The position numbers were made by a program, and so were the translations under genes. The notes under the pieces were generated by a model, which was not told where the DNA came from, searched no databases, and saw only the letters and a program-made list of their open reading frames with translations. A stretch of 64,000 bases of DNA from Cylicocyclus nassatus (Eukaryota; Nematoda; Chromadorea; Rhabditida; Strongylidae), in NCBI GenBank assembly GCA_958299035.1, contig CATQJL010000223.1:73701006-73765005 (forward strand), written 5' to 3'. Numbering within the stretch: position 1 is the stretch's first letter; the number at the start of each line of letters is the position of its first letter. Below are positions 59,102 through 64,000 of this stretch, piece by piece.

Positions 59102-61078
59102 TCAGAACACTAAACTGTCGGTTTCCTTCGACTTAACTAAAGATGAAGTCACTGGATCAGAAGCAATTATCTTTTCAACATCTTCTCTAAGAGCACTTCG
59201 TAGCGTTCCGCAAATGTAACCTTGCTCCTTCAGATCGGTTAAAATGTCCGAAAGCTTGGAAGTGGATCCTGCATTAGAAACGTTACTCCCCATTTGGAGA
59301 AGCAAAAGGAAGAAACTCACGATTCCGCACAAGCTGCTGCACGTAAGTCATCAACAATCCGCGATAGTCCATTGTACTACCAGCGGTTTTTGCAGCCTGT
59401 AACCAGCCCTCCAAAAGCGATTCCTTGACAGATGCACTGATTGTTCTAGGTACAGATGGCAGAAGACCAGGCCTGAGATCAACCTTATTTTTACTTAAAA
59501 ACCTGGGAACTGGAAATCAGACCGTTTTCTCCGCTTCAGAAGCCGCCCAACGGGACCATCTGGCAACTCGTCTGCATCAATGGAATCGCACAACTTCATC
59601 AATGGTGTCACCGAGTCAACAATCTGCCTATAAGTACGAGGCGCTTCAATTGGTAACTGTGCACAACATGAAACTGATTATCGCTTGAGGTGAGTGCCAG
59701 AATCTCAAGTAAAGTAATGAGTCCAAACCGGTAAGTTTCAGAATATTTGCATTCGGGCAACTAATGCTTACCAGCAGTTCATATCCAAGGAGAACGTGAA
59801 AATGGTTCCAGTTGAAAAGCCCAGAAGCGGTATACCCATGGGCGTCACCGAGATTGAGGTGAGATTTGCATCTGGAATTAAATTCCGTCAACTGCAAAGC
59901 TGTTCCGGCTCAGAAATTCCTCGGTTAAGAAGATGCTCAATAAGTCAAGGATGTTAAACCAAGCTTTTGATTTTTCAAATCTCGTTCAGATTCCCCCCTA
60001 ATATCAACCATGGTATTCTTACTACAAACTATAAACAGAAATATATACCAAGCTTACCCTTTGCGACACAGTCGGCAATTGACTGCCGAGATAGAATGGC
60101 TTTCATCTTATCGACATCCCTAAAATATTACATATTGAACCGCGCTGCAAACATACAATTCCCATATGCATAGAGAGATTACTTATACTCACCAGGTACT
60201 CAAATGTCCGGTCTGCGTCAGGACGTACATCTTGTGTCCATTGATCCCAACACGAACAGGAGCGGCATCAAGTTGATTGCGAAGATGTAGTCTTCCATTC
60301 GCGCTCGTGTACACGAAAACGCTGCGGTCATAGCATCCAGCGATCGTCCAAAATCTGCAAAAGGGTAAACATTGACTTTTATGTGAGTTTGGGGTGATGA
60401 TTGGGGGCACGCAGAGACAGGGGGCCACTGCAGACCTTGTCGACTTCTCTCCAATCGCATTTCATTCCCCTAGCCATCTGCTGTCTCTCCCAAACACGCA
60501 CTATCTTGGCGCAACGGCGTCCAGTCTCTGCGTGCGATGAATTGCCTATATTACCTGTTTGCTACGATTACAGCTACAGATGGTCCAATCTCTGCACTCC
60601 ATATAGGATTTCGCGAATGAAGATATGATATCTTACTAGCACGAACACCACCCATTATCCAGTCATTGTCCACTTCAACCGTATCGCCAAGTACCTTCAA
60701 AGTTCAGAATTTGCATTGAACAGCAATTCAGTCTCTGATCACATACTCCTTGTACGCCTTCGCTTATCATGGCCCTCTGCTCAGGAACATCTAGAACAGC
60801 GCTTGCTGGCGATACCTCAACCCGAGAAGAGTCTAATGGGCGCAATAGAGGTTTCTAAAAATGAGAATTTAATTTTTATCTGCTAAGTGGTTATTTTGGT
60901 ATGACTAACCTTGAAGTCTGCCATCAACATTTTTGTTCTTTTGCTTAGATCATCCAGCTGCGACTCTTTTTCTGCTCTTGCATCTACATCTGATGAATCA
61001 ACGTCATCATCAGTGCTTTCCACCATAGAGTCGTCAGTTGAAGCAAGACGGCTTACTGTTTTCGCCGGCGATTTATCT
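59102..61078 (-). CDS. hira-1: HIRA histone H3.3 chaperone, C-terminal half (5' exons not in window)
   Basis: HIRA deposits H3.3-H4 independently of replication, working with ASF1 and partner subunits in the nucleus. Exons: 61078-60910, 60854-60747, 60694-60555, 60354-60193, 60119-60058, 59871-59772, 59627-59523, 59472-59321, 59268-59102. They give 387 residues ending in a stop. The first exon is acidic and Ser/Asp-rich (STDDDVDSSDVDAR), a linker. The HIRA C-terminal (TUP1-like) domain follows: GCYDRSVFVYTSANGRLHL, VGINGHKMYVLTQTGHLSTW, DVDKMKAIL, LTSISVTPMGIPLL. LMTYVQQLVRNRSTSKLSDI parallels the human YARYLVNEG...LREICKDL region. The donor at 59523 (AACG|GTCTGA) is weak. The stronger-looking donor at 59503 breaks the frame. 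The first exon needs a partner in phase 2. The N-terminal WD40 propeller was not found up to 64000. Confidence 0.88.
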
Positions 61079-61227
61079 CTAGAATTAGTGGAAGTTGACA
61101 TGAGAAAGGGTTCCATGAGAAAACTTTCGAAACAAACCAAGCGAGTCTTTCAAACATGTTAATACAAGTTAACTTGTCCCATCATGTAATCAGTTCAATC
61201 ACGAGTTTCATTTTTGACAATACAGGC

Positions 61228-61450
61228 TGTTTCAATGATAGTGTCACAGCTCCCGCTACTGGACTCTGCTCGGCCTCCTCCCTCGTCCGCACCGCCTTGC
61301 GACGTAGGCTCTGAGCATTTCCCACCATTCAATCGTTGCTCAGACATGGGAAAATGCCTGGAGGATACGTCCAGTACGTCTGCGAATGCTGCGCCCAGTA
61401 CGTCTGCGAATGCTGCGCAAGGCCTTTCTAGACGTTTGTGATGTGCCGTC
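61228..61450. repeat. Relative of the TIR element at 11364, with a 24-bp tandem repeat
   Basis: TGTTTCAATGATAGTGTCAC matches the left arm of the element at 11364 (TGTCTCGATGATAGTGTCAC). Downstream are two exact copies of a 24-bp unit beginning CCAGTACGTCTGCG (61371-61394 and 61395-61418). I could not find a clean right terminus. Confidence 0.5.
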
Positions 61451-61710
61451 CAAGACGGCTTTACAGCTTCCAATCGAAATCGCTTTCGAAGCTCAATGCT
61501 AGGAGTGTGGATGTGACATAAGCGGCCATCAAGATGCCGTCCTAATTGGTAAAGACACTTGGTCACCATCCTCGTCTCATCGCCTACTAGTTACCCGCCA
61601 CATTTAAGGCTGGCTCAATGGCAGCGTCGAGTGCACCATCAGCTCGAAATCTGCTGCGTAGTTTGGGCTTGCGTTTGCTTCGCGAATGTGGCGCCTGACC
61701 ATCATCCCAG

Positions 61711-61910
61711 CCTAAGGCTCCGGGCAGACTTCACGCGATTTGATCGTCGCGACGAGACAACTGTTACAACATCATTCCATGCCGATTAACTTGCATTCGG
61801 TTGTGATACTTTTCCAACCCGATATTTTCGAAAGTGAAAGGAAAATGAATGGAAATCTTGGCGATTAGATCGCGACGATTAAGTCGCGTGAAGTCTGTCC
61901 GGGGCCTAAG
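61711..61910. mobile_element. Foldback element with ACTTCACGCGAT termini, copy 2
   Basis: The ends CCTAAGGCTCCGGGCAGACT and AGTCTGTCCGGGGCCTAAG are inverted matches, continuing through TCACGCGATT and AAGTCGCGTGA. It shares GCCGATTAACTTGCATTCGG and GTTGTGATA with copy 1 at 57930-58160. About 200 bp, non-coding. Confidence 0.75.
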
Positions 61911-62347
61911 CGTGGTAAAGTACTCACAGTCGAGCTTCAATTAAACAGGTATGGGAAAATGGTCAAACAACACTACGCGAACGCGGTGCAAGTCCAAACA
62001 AGCTGCCGCGCCCGACCAAGCCGCTGGTGAACACGAACTGCAGTTGAGATAGCCTGTGTGCAACGCTCACGTTCCCATTCTGACACATAGGCAGCTGGAA
62101 TGCAGCAATGAAGCAACTGCCCAGGGGCATCTTTGTATCTAGACCTCCTCAGTGTATACTGATTATGGCCGTCCAGGCAGTGGCTCGGCAAGCGGACAGC
62201 AGTCAGTTTCCTGATGATGGTAGCAGACTCTAGCTACACCAAAACTCCAGTTCCACCTTAATCCATGTACTAAATAACGAAAGCAGGCAACAAATTTGTT
62301 ATGGCCATCTTCAGTCTGTGAACGACTGATAGAGCTTTGAAGCAAGC
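61911..62347. other. No gene seen
   Basis: Mixed-composition DNA between repeats. Minus-strand frames at 61973-62191 and 62163-62345 were checked for HIRA WD40 or B-domain motifs and show none. Confidence 0.4.
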
Positions 62348-62714
62348 TTTGAAGGCAGCGTCCAGGCAGATCTGAAGCTATGGGACTTTTAAGTGGAAAG
62401 TACTTTTGGGGCCCTAACTAAGCCACTGCCCAACCGGCAGCTCAGGTAGTGCTCTAACGCCTGAGATATTTCCCTCAAAACTGGACCCCGCGAACGTATT
62501 CGCATGGATTCATGGCAGTTTCGCGCCAGGATCCACGCTTTGCGCCATGAATCCATGCGAAACACGGTCGCGGGGTCCAGTTTCGAAGGGAATATCTCAG
62601 GCGTTAGGGCACTACCTGAGCTGCCGGTTGGGCAGTGGCTTAGTTAGGGCCGCAAAAGTACTTTCCACGTAAAATCCCCATGGGTCCAGACTTGCCTGGA
62701 CGCTGCCTCTAAGG
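62348..62714. mobile_element. Palindromic 367-bp element, copy C of the TTAAAGGCAGCGTC family
   Basis: It is very similar to 14275-14642, but the asymmetric loop is reversed: here CATGG is followed by CAGTTTCGCGCC, and in copy B by CGCAAAGCGTGG. The termini are CTTTGAAGGCAGCGTC and GACGCTGCCTCTAAGG. Non-coding. Confidence 0.85.
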
Positions 62715-62869
62715 AATCAACGCATAAATTTGGGACTGAAGCTGGGATGTACTTGGAGCTTTCTATCCTCCCTAAGGTTCTACTTTGCCGAGAAATAGCC
62801 ATTGCCCTAGCGGTTATGGTTCTCGGCCATGAATGTATAGTATGGCTGGCGCTAGGGCAATGGTTTGGT

Positions 62870-63075
62870 AAACCTGTGGCGTATTCAATAACAAACTCAG
62901 AGGGTTTCCGCTACCCAGTCGGTAAGCAAAAACAGTGCCACTGGGTTTGTCGATAATAACAAAAAGCACTACTGGGTCCGCTCACCCACTAGCTTTGTAA
63001 ATACCGATCTCGTGGGTTAGATTTACCACTGGGTAGCGGAACTCATTGGGTTCCTTGTTGAACATAATAAACTGG
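62870..63075. repeat. Worn copy of the ACCCAGTGGGT foldback family
   Basis: TGTGGCGTATTCAATAACAA with ACCCAGTCGGTAAGC at the left, and GGGTTAGATTTACCACTGGG, TAGCGGAACTCATTGGGTTC at the right, mirror the ends of the element at 6751-9013, without its 1.8 kb interior. Confidence 0.55.
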
Positions 63076-63203
63076 GTGTCCCATGCCGGATGCCCAAATT
63101 TCTCATGTGGAAACGGAGCTTCGACACAGTCTTTATAACAGAGGAAGCTGAACTGCTTTGAAACCATTATTACTTCCTCACATCATTCTGCTCAGCGTCT
63201 CCG

Positions 63204-63698
63204 CCATTAAAGGCACTGTCTCTACAGGGCTTCTGAATTGCAGAGTCGTTTGCACCAGCGGTCGCGCGACCGCTGGTACAAATGACTCTGCAATTTAGCA
63301 GCCCTGTAGATCAACTGAGGGGGGAGGGGGTTGCGATCTTGACATATTGTGAAAGGACTGCTCCTGATTAACGCAACAGTTCAAGTCCGATCGAAAAGGG
63401 TGGAATCTGAAGCGAGAAAATTACTTTGGAAATAAAGGGTACTCCAATCCTGCCCCCTTGACAAGTTTTGACGTGGTGAATGCTCTAGATCTACTTTATT
63501 GGCCACATCAAAACTTTCAAGGGGGGCGGGATTGTAGTACTTCCCCTTTCTTCCAAAGTGATTTTCTCGCTTCAGACTCCACCTTTTTCGATCGGACTTG
63601 AACTGTTGCGTTAGTCAGGAGCCGTGCTCTCACAGTGTGCCAAGATCGCATCACCCACCCACCCCCCTCCCCAGTTGACCTGGACAATGCCTTTAAGG
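63204..63698. mobile_element. Composite foldback element, copy D of the TTAAAGGCA family
   Basis: The termini CCATTAAAGGCACTGTC and GACAATGCCTTTAAGG are inverted matches. It contains two complete palindromes in series. 63222-63313 has about 45-bp arms meeting at GGTCGCGCGACC. 63357-63623 has about 115-bp arms (CAACAGTTCAAGTCCGATCG against CGATCGGACTTGAACTGTTG). Non-coding. Confidence 0.75.
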
Positions 63699-64000
63699 AT
63701 AGCAAGTGTTCCTAAAATGGACGCCAATTTTAGAAGTGTTTGCTCGGGATTCAGCCATCACCCCTAAAATGGCAAGGACACTGTACAATGACCTGTTACA
63801 GAATGAAGAAGCCTGCATTCCACAGCGCTACGTAAAAAAAAACTAAAACTGGCAACTGATAAGCTTCAAAGCACAGTTCCAAATTTAGCACACGAAAAAA
63901 GTTTGGAGATGGTGGAGTTCCCAAGAATATGAAACCGCTTTAAACTGAGTTTGATTCATTACTCTTAATTTTCCTGCTTTTCCTGCTGCTATTTTCCTAC
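63699..64000. other. Window end, nothing recognised
   Basis: AT-rich sequence with no exon or repeat that I can support. HIRA 5' exons are expected further right. Confidence 0.4.

Noticed and set aside
40386..61078. Operon of HIRA, MOCS2A, SLC6 and TMEM120
   Set aside because: All are on the minus strand, but gaps are 1.3 to 5.4 kb, much longer than typical nematode operon spacing, and TMEM120 and SLC6 each have their own candidate acceptor near the ATG.
61973..62345. HIRA WD40 or B-domain exons in minus-strand frames
   Set aside because: A TEDG-containing segment was checked against the HIRA B motif, but the following basic and Ile/Pro positions are absent, and no WD repeat signature was seen.
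1..64000. CRISPR array, prokaryotic operon or phage region
   Set aside because: The DNA is clearly eukaryotic with spliced genes. Repeats are inverted or dispersed, not regularly spaced direct repeats with unique spacers.

Overview
The window is eukaryotic, AT-rich DNA from a nematode, most likely a clade V (rhabditid or strongylid) species. The evidence is spliced genes with TTTCAG-type acceptors and many introns under 100 bp beside a few multi-kilobase ones, a bestrophin with the nematode RFP hallmark, candidate spliced-leader acceptors just upstream of start codons, one GC-AG intron, and many short palindromic non-autonomous DNA elements. I joined exons by eye using reading frame, splice phase and family knowledge; no alignment was run.

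Layout. 1-3989 (-): 5' part of a bestrophin chloride channel, running off the left edge. 3990-9897: intergenic, mostly repeats. 9898-10084 (+): a U2 snRNA-like gene with changes in its two most important single-stranded motifs. 11213-15270 (+): a Sel1-repeat protein with a possible mitochondrial presequence. 15271-25589: a 10 kb gene-poor stretch with one candidate exon at 24252. 25590-34277 (+): rabx-5 (Rabex-5, a Rab5 exchange factor), 14 exons. 35261-39115 (+): an unnamed membrane-anchored protein with a long Glu/Arg coiled coil. 40386-42522 (-): TMEM120. 47905-53426 (-): an SLC6 (SNF) sodium-coupled transporter, 17 exons. 56022-57809 (-): MOCS2A, molybdopterin synthase small subunit, middle exon not found. 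59102-61078 (-): the C-terminal half of histone chaperone HIRA, whose WD40 half lies off the right edge or unseen. 61079-64000: repeats.

The genes do not form one pathway. They are ordinary housekeeping, trafficking, transport and chromatin genes. Four neighbours on the right (HIRA, MOCS2A, SLC6, TMEM120) share the minus strand but lie kilobases apart, so I do not call an operon.

I found no new defence or metabolic system. The most unusual material is the repeat landscape: several foldback families, some nested or placed inside introns, one with A-tracts phased at 10 bp, and many poly-G/poly-C runs concentrated in the left half. The divergent U2 copy and the unnamed coiled-coil membrane protein are also worth a second look.
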